The notes beneath the pieces are model-generated. The model worked only from the letters and a program-made list of their open reading frames with translations. It did no database searches and was not told the DNA's origin. The position numbers were made by a program, and so were the translations under genes. A stretch of DNA of 47,478 nucleotides from the NCBI GenBank assembly GCA_947624655.1, contig CANQLH010000012.1:1-47478 (forward strand), in the 5' to 3' direction. Source of the stretch: an uncultured Clostridia bacterium (GTDB lineage Bacteria; Bacillota; Clostridia; TANB77; CAG-508). The first letter of the stretch is position 1. Each line of letters begins with the position of its first letter. This document shows, piece by piece, positions 7,696 to 17,222 of the stretch.

Positions 7696-9677
7696 TTACC
7701 AAGAACCTCCGTCCACCGCCTCCAGAGCCTCCTCCTGATGAACCACCACCAGATGAGCCTCCTCCACCACTGCTTGATGGGCTAGATGACATCGCAATTT
7801 GTGCTGATCTCATTGTGTTATTCATAAAATGATTAAAACTATGCATACTAAATGTGCTATATCCTACATACCAATCTGGAGCTTGCATTGCTATTGTCTC
7901 AAATTGTTTCATCCATACGTCTGATACTCCTAGTGCATAAGTATATGGAAGAATATTATAAAAGTATTCTGGATTTTTCGTAACTAAAGCTTCTAGCTGA
8001 GGCTTTTCTGCTGTTTCCAAAAATCTTTTAAAACCTCTTAATTTTCCTAATATTTCATTTCCAAAAGATGTTCTCTTTGGCATTATTTTCATAAATAATA
8101 TTGTAACAGCAATACATATTATTCCAATTATATATGTAATTAAATACATAGGATTGTCAATTATGCATGGTAATACTAATATTAAATCACCTATTAACGC
8201 AGCTCCTATTATCCAAATCGACCCAAATATTTTTATTATTATCGATTCTCTTGCAGATTCTATGCCAAATAAAGTTGCAAAAATAATTATATGAAATATT
8301 AATAAATACATTTCTATTTCTACTCCTGAATACTCCACAACAGGTTTAAACGTAATTAATGTAAATATTGAAATAATCATTATTATAAGCCATTTTCTTT
8401 TTCCGCTTGCAGATGATTCAAATATTTTATTTTTGTTCTCTTTACTATTCATCTTATTTTTTATTCTATCTAATGTCTTATAAAAGCTATCATATAAATC
8501 GTTTTCTGTAACAAATGCTTTTTCAGATGTATCTGTTGCTAATTCCATTGCTTGAGATATACTAAGTTTTTCACCATTTTGTTTAGCTATTTCTATTATT
8601 TTACTAACTTTCTTCATATTAATATTATCACTATTTTTAAATAATCCATTAAAGAATATTTTCTCATTTTCATTATTTCCATCATATTCTTTTAATTTAG
8701 TTATCTTAAAGCTCTTAAATGTTGAAAATAATCCATTCTGCTCAGTTTCTTCAATTTTTAAGTAACCTTTATTAGCTAAATAGATAAGTAATGATATAAC
8801 TCCTTTAGTATCAGCTTCTCCATTATACAAAAAGCCCACCTCGGCCGAATTATATCCTTCTGGTGGATAAAATTCTACTGTTTCTATAATCTTTTTATCT
8901 TTTCCATATTTAGCCCACAACCAATCAGCTATTAAAACGCAAGCTAAAGAAAAGATTATAACTGCAATGGAATACATATCTACATTTGTTTTTGCATTAG
9001 CAAAATATCCTTCTGGTAATGTAAGCCTTACTGTTAATCCTTCTCTTTCATTTAAAGTATTATTTACCGAACCCGTTATTACATTTTCATTTACAGTGTA
9101 AGAAATATTTGAGCTATTGCTTGAACCTCTATATCCACTTGAAAACCCTAATAATGATTCGTCAAATGACTTTGGCATTGTAATTTTAAATGTTACATTA
9201 CTTATGTTTGTATCCCATTCATCGCCTATTAAATTATAATACAACTCATCTGCATTTTTTAATGGATCTTTTCCTATATTATATGTGTATTTTATAATAT
9301 AAGAGTGTCTTCCATTTACTGTTTTATTACTGCTACCTATTTTTATAACTTTATATCCACTTTCAGTAGAAGTAGTATAGTTTTCACTAACACTAATATC
9401 ACTTATTTTTGCTCTATTGCTTGATTTAGTCCCATCTAATCTTGTTATAGAATTTTTTAACGGTATTTTTCTAAATATTCCGATGTCCTGCCATATTAAA
9501 ATAAACATTTATTGTTTCTGTTATATCAAATGTATTATCCTCATTTACTACCATATTAATATCATAGCTTTCTATTGTGTAATTACCTAAAGACGTTATT
9601 GCATATGATTTGATAGGGACAATTATAAATAATAACAAAATAAAAACAAAAACATACTTTAAATATTGTTTTTTCAT
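7696..9677 (-). CDS. DUF2207 membrane protein, copy B (two CGG +1 sites)
   Basis: Paralogue of copy A, directly downstream of intact lemA with stop-start overlap (TAAAATG). Signal-like helix at residues 5-26, extracytoplasmic DUF2207 domain, several helices in the C-terminal half, and a Gly/Ser tail. The same two CGG positions as in copy A are present. Codon 66 (9482-9480) restores HGIFRKIPLK. Codon 656 (7711-7709) restores GGGGGSW followed by the stop at 7696, which is the classical DUF2207 end. Corrected length 659 aa. Both copies carrying both sites means the sites existed before the duplication and neither copy has been repaired. The middle region differs from copy A in its linker and in two membrane segments. 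Confidence 0.85.
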
Positions 9678-9678
9678 T

Positions 9679-10233
9679 TTACAAATCCACCTTTATATTA
9701 CTTTTTTCTTCTGAATTTGCCTCAAACATATTTGCTATCTTAAATCCAAATATACTTGCAACTATATTACTTGGAAACATTTTTACTTTGTTGTTAAAAA
9801 TTCTTACTGCTCCGTTATAATATTTTCTGCTATTGGCTATTTCGTCTTCTACCTTCGTCAAATTATGACTTAATTCAATAAAACTTTCACTTGCTTTTAA
9901 ATCAGGATAATTTTCAAAAGTTGCCATAATTGTTGCTATTCCTTGAGTTAACTGTTCATTTATATTTAATTTTGTGTTCATTGACATTTTGTCATACGTA
10001 TTTGCTCTTAAAGACGTAATTTTTTCTAGAGTATCTTTTTCATATTGTTCATATCCTTTTACTACTTCCACTAAATTTGGAATTAAATCCCATCTCTTTT
10101 TCAAATATACATCCATTGTCGAAAATGCTTCTTTTACAATGTTACTCGACTTTACCAAAGAATTGTACTGTATAAAAATATATATAGCAATTATAGCTAC
10201 TATAACTATTAAAACATATAGTCCTATTTTCAT
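9679..10233 (-). CDS. lemA: LemA family protein
   Basis: A 184-aa LemA protein: N-terminal membrane helix (residues 4-22), then the family core with YNSLVKSSNIVKEAFSTMDV, KKRWDLIPNLVEVVKGY, and the C-terminal YNGAVRIFNN and FPSNIVASIFGF motifs. LemA proteins are helical-bundle membrane proteins of unclear role and often sit beside DUF2207 genes, as here. AGGAGGTGT precedes the start, and the gene is translationally coupled to DUF2207 copy B. A decayed relative lies at 4800-4950. The region 10250-10432 upstream holds no gene that I can see. Confidence 0.92.
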   Translation of the reverse strand: MKIGLYVLIVIVAIIAIYIFIQYNSLVKSSNIVKEAFSTMDVYLKKRWDLIPNLVEVVKGYEQYEKDTLEKITSLRANTYDKMSMNTKLNINEQLTQGIATIMATFENYPDLKASESFIELSHNLTKVEDEIANSRKYYNGAVRIFNNKVKMFPSNIVASIFGFKIANMFEANSEEKSNIKVDL

Positions 10234-10432
10234 ACACCTCCTATTTTAGATAACTTTATTATTTAATAATATTTTTACATTTATTCCTTATTGTCATTTC
10301 AATATTTTATATTTAGAAAATTTTACAATCTATTATTAGAATAACATATTACACATTTTTTTACAATATACATTGATATTTAATTTATATTTTTTTCACA
10401 CTTTTTTATATAATAGAAATTTCCTATTAAAT

Positions 10433-10455
10433 AAAAAACGATACTAAAAGTATCG
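10433..10455 (-). terminator. terminator of the tRNA operon
   Basis: Perfect 7-bp stem CGATACT/AGTATCG with a 3-base loop, followed on the minus strand by T6, directly after tRNA-Phe. Confidence 0.85.
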
Positions 10456-10463
10456 CTTCTTTA

Positions 10464-10539
<76 letters not shown>

Positions 10540-10553
10540 TTATAATAAAAAAA

Positions 10554-10630
10554 TGGCGACCTGGAACGGGCTCGAACCGTCGACCTCTAGCGTGACAGGC
10601 TAGCGTTCTAACCAACTGAACTACCAGGCC
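10554..10630 (-). tRNA. tRNA-Asp (anticodon GTC)
   Basis: Full cloverleaf on the minus strand: acceptor GGCCTGG/CCAGGTC (one G-U-type pair), anticodon loop CTGTCAC (GTC), T loop TTCGAGC, encoded CCA. Second gene of the tRNA transcript. Confidence 0.95.
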
Positions 10631-10640
10631 GTAAAAAAAA

Positions 10641-10716
10641 TGGTGGGCGTAATAGGGCTCGAACCTATGACCTCCTGCTTGTAAGGCAGATGCTCTTCCA
10701 GCTGAGCTATGCGCCC
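10641..10716 (-). tRNA. tRNA-Val (anticodon TAC)
   Basis: Cloverleaf on the minus strand with anticodon loop CTTACAA (TAC) and an encoded CCA. The acceptor stem GGGCGCA/TACGCCC has a C6-A67 mismatch; most valine tRNAs of this type have TGCGCCC on the 3' side. First gene of the tRNA transcript. Confidence 0.93.
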
Positions 10717-10737
10717 ATTATCCTTTCGGCGAATATA

Positions 10738-10766
10738 AGTATACTAAATTTAACAGCAATTGTCAA
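10738..10766 (-). promoter_or_regulatory. promoter of the Val-Asp-Phe tRNA operon
   Basis: Minus strand TTGACA (10766-10761), 17 bases, TATACT (10743-10738), about 22 bases before the first tRNA. Confidence 0.85.
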
Positions 10767-10802
10767 TACTTATTTTAAAATTTTTTTATAAAATTGTATT
10801 TT

Positions 10803-10928
10803 AAAGTTACTACTCAGCCCCAATGTAATTTGTTGATTTATCTAATGTGTAGAAAGTCTAACTTTTCTTTAAAATGGCTTAAAATTGATTTTAAACAATA
10901 AAAAGTTATAGGGCTGAGTAGTAACTTT
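10803..10928. repeat. 126-bp element bounded by 18-bp perfect inverted repeats (MITE-like)
   Basis: AAAGTTACTACTCAGCCC (10803-10820) and GGGCTGAGTAGTAACTTT (10911-10928) are perfect inverted ends around 90 bases of non-coding AT-rich sequence. Size and structure fit a miniature inverted-repeat element, but no target duplication is clear. It lies between the tRNA promoter and the dapA promoter and ends eleven bases before the dapA -35. Confidence 0.55.
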
Positions 10929-10938
10929 TAAATTCTTC

Positions 10939-10967
10939 TTGCTATTCTCCAATTTTTAGCATATAAT
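10939..10967 (+). promoter_or_regulatory. promoter of dapA
   Basis: TTGCTA (10939-10944), 17 bases, TATAAT (10962-10967). The leader to the start at 11052 is about 80 bases. I saw no lysine riboswitch architecture in it. Confidence 0.65.
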
Positions 10968-11051
10968 ATTAGTGTTAATAGGATATATAATTATATGTCT
11001 TATGTAAAAATAATTTATAAAGCTTTTTATAACGCTTTTACGGAGGTTAGT

Positions 11052-11938
11052 ATGAAGACTCCTTTATTTACAGGCTGTGGAACAGCTATCGCAACACCTT
11101 TTACAGAAAATGGTGTTAATTATGAAGAGTTTAAAAAACTCATTGAATTTCAAATTTCAGAAGGAATTGATGCAATAATTGTATGTGGAACTACTGGAGA
11201 ATCTCGGTACTATGTCTTCTGATGAGAAAAAAAATGTTATTAAATTTGCAGTAGATACTGCAAACAAAAGAGTTCCAATTATTGCTGGAACAGGTTCAAA
11301 CAATACAATGACTGCAATAGAAATGTCTAAATATGCAGAAAGTGTAGGTGTAGATGGGCTTTTGGTCGTTACTCCTTATTATAATAAAGCAACTCAAGCA
11401 GGTCTTGTTGAACACTATAAGGCAATAGCAAATAGTGTAAGTATACCAATTATTGTTTATAGTGTTGCTTCTAGAACAGGTGTAAATATCCTTCCTGAAA
11501 CATGTTTAAAACTTTCAAAAGTTCCAAATATCGTTGCAATAAAAGAAGCAAGCCGGCAATCTTTCGCAAATTGCAAAAATTGCTAATTTATGTAAAGATA
11601 ACTTAATTATTTATAGTGGCAATGATGATCAGACACTTCCTATTCTTTCTGTTGGAGGTCTTGGTGTTATATCTGTTTTATCAAATATTGCTCCAAAAAG
11701 AACTTCAAAAATGGTTCATGATTTCTTAAATGGAAATATTGAAGAAGCTAGGAAATTTCAATTAGATAGTATTCCTTTAATAAATGCGTTATTCTCAGAG
11801 GTTAATCCTATTCCTGTTAAAGAAGCTTTAAATATCATGGGATATAATTTTGGCACACCTAGATTACCTTTAACAAAATTAACTGAAAAGAATAGAGATA
11901 TACTTATTAGCGCAATGAAAGACTTGAATTTATTATAA
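11052..11938 (+). CDS. dapA: 4-hydroxy-tetrahydrodipicolinate synthase (two CGG +1 sites)
   Basis: DapA condenses pyruvate with aspartate semialdehyde, the first step of the DAP/lysine branch that feeds peptidoglycan made by the murE-murG cluster in this window. The start is ATG 11052 after ACGGAGG. Residues: [10 protein letters not shown] near the N-terminus, CGTTGES at 45-51, [11 protein letters not shown], Schiff-base lysine K164 in IKEAS, and the C-terminal NPIPVKEAL motif. Two in-frame CGG codons break the frame. Codon 52 (11205-11207): skipping C gives [12 protein letters not shown]. Codon 168 (11554-11556): skipping C gives [13 protein letters not shown], in which Gly after KEAS is nearly invariant. 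After both skips the frame runs to 11938 (294 aa, the normal family length). Both shifts are needed for an active enzyme. Confidence 0.92.
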
Positions 11939-11983
11939 TATAATAATTAAAACAAAATAAATAGCAATAAAATATTATATTTT

Positions 11984-12031
11984 AAAAAAAATAGTATTTC
12001 TAAGTAATTTAATAGAAATACTATTTTTTTT
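11984..12031. terminator. bidirectional terminator between dapA and the pilus operon
   Basis: Perfect 12-bp stem ATAGTATTTCTA/TAGAAATACTAT with A7 before and T8 after it, placed between the converging dapA and pil operon. 12032-12106 holds nothing further that I can identify. Confidence 0.85.
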
Positions 12032-12106
12032 GTAAATAACACAAGCTTCTGGGGCACTCGACTGCAAGCTTTACTTGATATGCATGGGCATTCTTTATTT
12101 TTAAAC

Positions 12107-13456
12107 TTATCCTAGTCCATATGCTGATAGTAAGAATCCACCCATATAAACCTCTATACATGGTCCAAGTACTACTAATACGAAGAATATTAATACTATA
12201 CCTACTATACCATATACTATTTGTGGCAATATTTTTATAATCTTGTTTAATAAATTATTTATATCAATTTCCATATATTCAGTTAATTTTTCCATCATTT
12301 CTGCAAGGTTTGTATTCATACCTATTTTTAGCATTTCTGTCATCATTGGTGTTGCTAAATTTGATGTTTCAAATGGCTCTATCCAAGAATCTCCCACGAT
12401 TATGTTATTTAAAGAAGATTCAACCATTGATAAAAACATAGAATTTCTTGTTACATTCTTCGCAACTTCCAATGACTCTTGTATTCTCATACCATTGTTT
12501 AAATTAAGAAGCATAGCTTTAATTAATCTAGAAAAGTCTATTGCAAATATCAATTTTCCAAATATTGGCATTGTATATTTGAACTTATCAAATTTGTATT
12601 TTCCCTTTGGTGTTTTAACATACCATACTATAAAAGCTACAACTCCAATAATTATTATTGTAGGTATATACCAATAAGTTATAATCGTATTAATAACATT
12701 TGAGAACCATATACTAACTGGTGGAAGTGTTGCGGAAGATCCTACTGTATCATATAATTTTTGAATTGCAGGAAGTGCAACAAGTGTACCTATTAATAAC
12801 ATTATAATTAATAATACAAATTGTATGATATTTGGTATTAAAATATTTCTAAGTTTCCTATTTAATGAATCTGTATCCTCCAGATATTTAACTGCTTGTT
12901 CTAATGCCTCTGTTAAGTTTCCTGATAGCTCCCCTACTTTTATCATATTTATATAAAGATAGGGAAAAACATTATCATAATATTCCATTGTTGCATATAT
13001 TGGTTCTCCTGCTTCAACTCCAGCTAAAATATCTTCTAAAATTCCTTTTAGAGAATAGTTATCTGTACTTTGTATTATAGTATTTAATGCATGTATATTA
13101 TTAAAATTTGCCTTTTTTAATAAATAGAAATTTTGTGTAAATACTATTATGTCTCTTGATGTTATTATCTCTGATTTAGTTATGCCAAAATAAATTTTTT
13201 CAAATAATGTTCGATTTTGTTTTTCTTTATTTGATGCCAAATTAGCACTGTCTAATCCCTCCACATTATTAATATTACTTCCTATATTTTTTCTAGTTAT
13301 TGGCATTTTCTTTTTCTGAAAAGTTGCTTCTATATTAATAGGTGTGAGTTTATTCCTTTTAAGTCTATCTATTAATGATTGTTTATTTTTCTCTTCTATT
13401 GTATTTGTTACAACTACACCATTTTCTGTTATAGCTTTATATTTGTATATAGGCAT
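12107..13456 (-). CDS. pilC: type IV pilus inner membrane platform protein PilC/GspF
   Basis: PilC is the membrane platform on which the PilB and PilT motors act. The 449-aa protein starts MPIYKYKAITENG (the usual MPxYxYKA start) and has two T2SSF domains. The first includes FTQNFYLLKKANFN, AGEPIYATM and FPYLYINMIKVGELSGNL. The second includes FSRLIKAMLLNLNNGMRIQESL and TEMLKIGMNTNLAEMMEKL. Helices lie near residues 205-230, 265-285 and 415-440. Last gene of the operon, 22 bases after pilT. No in-frame CGG. Confidence 0.93.
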   Translation of the reverse strand: MPIYKYKAITENGVVVTNTIEEKNKQSLIDRLKRNKLTPINIEATFQKKKMPITRKNIGSNINNVEGLDSANLASNKEKQNRTLFEKIYFGITKSEIITSRDIIVFTQNFYLLKKANFNNIHALNTIIQSTDNYSLKGILEDILAGVEAGEPIYATMEYYDNVFPYLYINMIKVGELSGNLTEALEQAVKYLEDTDSLNRKLRNILIPNIIQFVLLIIMLLIGTLVALPAIQKLYDTVGSSATLPPVSIWFSNVINTIITYWYIPTIIIIGVVAFIVWYVKTPKGKYKFDKFKYTMPIFGKLIFAIDFSRLIKAMLLNLNNGMRIQESLEVAKNVTRNSMFLSMVESSLNNIIVGDSWIEPFETSNLATPMMTEMLKIGMNTNLAEMMEKLTEYMEIDINNLLNKIIKILPQIVYGIVGIVLIFFVLVVLGPCIEVYMGGFLLSAYGLG

Positions 13457-13478
13457 TTAAATTTACCCCCTTTGCTTT

Positions 13479-14579
13479 TTATTTACCATGTTTTATTTTT
13501 AGCCCCATAATTGTTCTATTTAATATATCAACACTTCTATCTTCTATTTGTTCTTTTGCTTGGTCTAATGATATTTTTTCATCTACAAAAAGTTTTGCTA
13601 CAGAGTTTATTAGGCTAATATTTCCTTTATCTAAAGAACTTTGCATTGCATCCTCTAATTCAGATATTCCAAATTTTTCTTTCTTAATGATTCCTGAAAT
13701 AACCTTATCAACTACCATTACTTCCGGTATTAAAACAAGTTTTCCATTTTGTCCTTTTACTAGTCTTTGTGATACTACTAATTTTAATAGTGAAGACAAT
13801 AAATATTTAATGCTTAATTGATCCTTAATATCATAGAAATTTATTATTCTATCTACTGTTTCAGTACAAGATTTTGTATGAAGTGTTCCTATTACTAAAT
13901 GTCCTGTTTCAGCTGTTTCTATCGCTGCCTCCATTGTTTCTCTATCTCTAATCTCTCCTATTACTACTATGTCACAATCTTCTTTTAAAGAATTTTTAAC
14001 TCCATCACTAAATGAAACACAATCTTTTCCTGGACCTACTTCTTTTTGTAATATTATTGATTTTTTTGATTTATGTCTATATTCTACTGGATTTTCCAAT
14101 GTTATTATTTTTTTATTTGAAGTTTCATTTATTTCGTTTATTAATGCATTTGCTGTTGTTGATTTACCTGAATTTACTTTTCCCGTAATTAATATTAACC
14201 CTTGCTGTTGTTTTGCCATTTTCCTTACTACATTTGGTATTCCTAAATCTTCATATTTAGGAAGTTCATCTTTTATTAACCTTAATGTAAATGTTGGCAC
14301 ATAATCAACTGACGTAATATTAACTCTTATTCTAACTTTTTCAAAATCATATGACATATCTATTCTTCTTGTTCTATTATACATATTATCCTTCTGAATA
14401 TTCCCTCTAATGAAATAATCATATATATCTGTCATATCATCTTCTGTTAATATTTCTGTATTCTCTACTTCAATTAATTCTTTTAGAACTCTTATCATTG
14501 GTTTTAACCCACATATTAAATGTATATCAGATGCATTTTTTTCTATTGCCTCGTTTATAATTTTATCTATCTGAACCAT
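13479..14579 (-). CDS. pilT: type IV pilus retraction ATPase PilT-like
   Basis: Secretion-type hexameric ATPase of 366 aa. N-terminal ASDIHLICGLKP motif; Walker A is the variant TGKVNSGKSTTA (canonical GPTGSGKST); Walker B VVIGEIRDRETMEAA; His box TGHLVIGTLHTKS. There is no tetracysteine zinc motif, unlike pilB upstream, which supports a PilT-type retraction ATPase. It follows pilB by 15 bases with an AGGGAGGTAAAGCT site. The variant P-loop still holds GKST, so ATP binding is expected. No in-frame CGG. Confidence 0.88.
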   Translation of the reverse strand: MVQIDKIINEAIEKNASDIHLICGLKPMIRVLKELIEVENTEILTEDDMTDIYDYFIRGNIQKDNMYNRTRRIDMSYDFEKVRIRVNITSVDYVPTFTLRLIKDELPKYEDLGIPNVVRKMAKQQQGLILITGKVNSGKSTTANALINEINETSNKKIITLENPVEYRHKSKKSIILQKEVGPGKDCVSFSDGVKNSLKEDCDIVVIGEIRDRETMEAAIETAETGHLVIGTLHTKSCTETVDRIINFYDIKDQLSIKYLLSSLLKLVVSQRLVKGQNGKLVLIPEVMVVDKVISGIIKKEKFGISELEDAMQSSLDKGNISLINSVAKLFVDEKISLDQAKEQIEDRSVDILNRTIMGLKIKHGK

Positions 14580-14594
14580 AGCTTTACCTCCCTT

Positions 14595-16223
14595 TTAATA
14601 AATATGTAATTTTCTATCTATTTCTTCTAAATTTGTATATCCATCTATTACCTTTTGAATTCCATCTAATAAAAGAGGTCTATACCCACTCTTTATAGCT
14701 TGTTCAGTAATTTTTAGCGTTGATTCATCTTGGCTAATTAATTCTTTTATTTTTTCGTCTAATACAAGAACTTCAAATATTCCTATTCTTTCATAATATC
14801 CAACACCATTACATTTTTCGCAACCTACTGTATCATAGGTTTTCTTACCATTAATATCAAATTTTGTTTTATATTTTTCTTCAACTCCATGTATGAAATC
14901 TAATTCTTCCTTTGTATAATCTCTTTCCCTAGCACAGTTTTTACATAATCTCCTTACTAACCTTTGTGAAACTGTTGTTGATACTGTACTTGCTATATCA
15001 TAGTTTGATATGCCCATTTTTCTAAGTCTTGTTATTATTTCTATTGCATTAATTGTATGCATTGTGGTTAAAACATAATGTCCTGTTTGTCCTGCTTGCA
15101 TAACTATTTCAGCTGTTTCTTTATCTCTTATCTCTCCAACTAAAATAATATCAGGATCTTGTCTTAAAACAGTCCTTAAAGAATCTAAAAATGTTGTTTT
15201 TGAATCTATTTCTATTTGATTAAGACCCGGTATCCTTATTTCTACTGGTTCTTCTATCGTTGTAATATTTATCTCTGGTCTATTCAATAATTGTATTATA
15301 CTATATAAAGTTGTAGTTTTTCCTTCTCCAGTAGGTGCTGCAACTATCGTAACACTATTTTTTTGATCAAAAGAATTTTTAATAAGTTTATCATTTTGTG
15401 GAAAACCTAACTCAAATAATTCTCTAACATTATTGTTCTTTTTTAACAATCTTAAAACAAATTTCTCCCCATATACATTTTTTTGTGATGATACACGTAT
15501 ATTGTATGATGGGTATAATATAATTCTACCATCTTGTGACTCTTGTTTTTCTTGATGCATGTTTGATATTGCTTTTAGCCTTCCTATTAATTGTACTTGT
15601 TTTTCTTTTGCTATTTCTGCCACATCAAATAATTGTCCATCAATTCTATAACGAACTCTTACTTTATTCTCCATTGGTTCAAAGTGAATATCACTTGCTC
15701 TTTTTTCCATTGCAGTTTTGATAATACTGTCAACCATAACTGTTATATCAGAATCTGCATTAAATTTTTCTGCTACTTTTCCACATAAGCTATTTAAAAC
15801 ATTTTCAATATTAGACTTAAATGTTACATATGGATCCATTACTAATCCTCTATTTAACAATAAAAGTCTTATCGTATCTACTGCTTTTTTATTTGTCATA
15901 TCTGCGAAACATACTTTAGCTTTATTATCTTCAACATCAAATAAGACTGCTAAATTTTGCCTTAACACATCTACTGATATATATTCATCGACTCTAACTC
16001 TTACATCATGTGGCGTTAAAAGAATTGTTTTTTCTCCAAATATTTCTCCAATTGTCTGTATTAATTGGTAATCGTCACATAATCCTAACACATGTATAAT
16101 GTCTCCAAGTTTTTCCTTTGGATGAGTCTTTTGATAATCAAGAGCAGTTTCTACTTGTTCTTCTCTAATTACTCCTCTTCTTACTAATTCAATTCCTATA
16201 GGTTGTCTTCTTTTTACATCCAT
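14595..16223 (-). CDS. pilB: type IV pilus assembly ATPase PilB/GspE
   Basis: I chose the ATG at 16223, after GGGAGGATAAG, giving MDVKRRQPIGIELVRRG, rather than the ATG 11 codons upstream. The protein has an N-terminal MshEN-like domain, ASDIHFEP, Walker A APTGEGKTTTLYS, Walker B ILVGEIRDKETAEI, His box TGHYVLTTMHT, and the zinc tetracysteine (CKNC near 445, CEKC near 485) followed by YYERIGIFEVL. This is the extension motor that polymerises pilins. Its 3' neighbour is pilT. No in-frame CGG. Confidence 0.95.
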   Translation of the reverse strand: MDVKRRQPIGIELVRRGVIREEQVETALDYQKTHPKEKLGDIIHVLGLCDDYQLIQTIGEIFGEKTILLTPHDVRVRVDEYISVDVLRQNLAVLFDVEDNKAKVCFADMTNKKAVDTIRLLLLNRGLVMDPYVTFKSNIENVLNSLCGKVAEKFNADSDITVMVDSIIKTAMEKRASDIHFEPMENKVRVRYRIDGQLFDVAEIAKEKQVQLIGRLKAISNMHQEKQESQDGRIILYPSYNIRVSSQKNVYGEKFVLRLLKKNNNVRELFELGFPQNDKLIKNSFDQKNSVTIVAAPTGEGKTTTLYSIIQLLNRPEINITTIEEPVEIRIPGLNQIEIDSKTTFLDSLRTVLRQDPDIILVGEIRDKETAEIVMQAGQTGHYVLTTMHTINAIEIITRLRKMGISNYDIASTVSTTVSQRLVRRLCKNCARERDYTKEELDFIHGVEEKYKTKFDINGKKTYDTVGCEKCNGVGYYERIGIFEVLVLDEKIKELISQDESTLKITEQAIKSGYRPLLLDGIQKVIDGYTNLEEIDRKLHIY

Positions 16224-16261
16224 TATCTTATCCTCCCTATCATTTGTAATTATCAAGCATT

Positions 16262-16768
16262 TTATATTTCTATATCCTTTGCTTCTAATCCAAAAGTTTC
16301 AATAGCATATTCTGTTTTCTTTTCATAGTCTCCAATTATAACATGCACTTCTATTGCATTTCTTACTGAATCATATGAAAACTTTATATCATCTACATTA
16401 TCACATATTTTAACTTTGTCTCTATAAAGGCTATTGTTTTGCATAGAATATTGTACTTGAATTTTGTTTTTGTCAGATATTTCTATACCACTTTGTTCTA
16501 TTTCTATTTCTTGTTCTGCTTTAGTGTCATACGACAATATTATATAATTATCTGCTACATCTTCTACCTCTAAGTTAGGCTTTTTTATGTCATTAATGAA
16601 ATACATATTAAACTTAGAAAATGATATTACATCTTCTGATTCCTTACCATATTCATCAACATTTGTATAAAATGATGTAGTTACTGTTGACACTCCAATA
16701 ATTACAAACATTAATAATATTACATATATTATTAATGTTATAATAGTAATACCTTTGTCACTTTTCAT
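16262..16768 (-). CDS. pseudopilin-like protein, 168 aa
   Basis: N-terminus MKSDKG-ITIITLIIYVILL is a prepilin signal with predicted cleavage after G6, followed by a hydrophobic helix and an extracytoplasmic domain of about 135 residues rich in Asp, Glu and Lys. The position 5 residue after cleavage is I rather than the usual E. It could be a minor (PilJ/GspJ-type) pilin given its place after another pseudopilin. It follows that gene by 16 bases and precedes pilB. The family of the globular part is not recognised. Confidence 0.75.
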   Translation of the reverse strand: MKSDKGITIITLIIYVILLMFVIIGVSTVTTSFYTNVDEYGKESEDVISFSKFNMYFINDIKKPNLEVEDVADNYIILSYDTKAEQEIEIEQSGIEISDKNKIQVQYSMQNNSLYRDKVKICDNVDDIKFSYDSVRNAIEVHVIIGDYEKKTEYAIETFGLEAKDIEI

Positions 16769-16784
16769 TCTTTCCTCCAGTTTA

Positions 16785-17222
16785 TTAATTATTTACAACT
16801 TTTAATCGTTTAAATTCTAATGTTTCTTCTTCTTTCCTTGAAACTTTGTAATTAATGTTTAATGTTATTATTTTTATTTTTGTTCCATCTTGGTAATTTT
16901 CAAATTTTAGACTTATATTATAAGTCCCAATTTTTGCATTTATTGTGTCTGATGTTACATCTAAAACTTCAAGTTCAGGAATTGTATCAATCATTAATAA
17001 ATTTTCTGTTGGCCTTACATTGCTAAAACTTTCTGCACCTATATGTTCAAATATATCTACCGCATAATTTAATGCCGTAGCAGTCCTTTTTGCTTCCGCT
17101 GATGATAAATATACAGTATATGAATATGAAGCAATCAGTGATGTAAATAATAATATTATCATTAATGCAATTGTGACATCTAGTGTTGTAAATGCTTTTT
17201 TACTTTTTAAATCTATTTTCAT
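16785..17222 (-). CDS. minor pilin/pseudopilin, 145 aa
   Basis: The start ATG at 17222 overlaps the pilD stop codon by one base (TAATG), so translation is probably coupled; the upstream in-frame ATG lies within pilD. The prepilin signal is KSKKA-FTTLDVTIALMIIL with predicted cleavage after Ala, then a helix of about 22 residues and a globular part with beta strands (KIGTYNISLKFENYQDG). It resembles a GspI/PilV-type minor pilin by size and context. Substrate of the adjacent prepilin peptidase. Confidence 0.75.
   Translation of the reverse strand: MKIDLKSKKAFTTLDVTIALMIILLFTSLIASYSYTVYLSSAEAKRTATALNYAVDIFEHIGAESFSNVRPTENLLMIDTIPELEVLDVTSDTINAKIGTYNISLKFENYQDGTKIKIITLNINYKVSRKEEETLEFKRLKVVNN

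Noticed and set aside
10968-11051. Lysine riboswitch upstream of dapA
   Set aside because: The leader is too short (about 80 bases) and lacks the conserved junction sequences.
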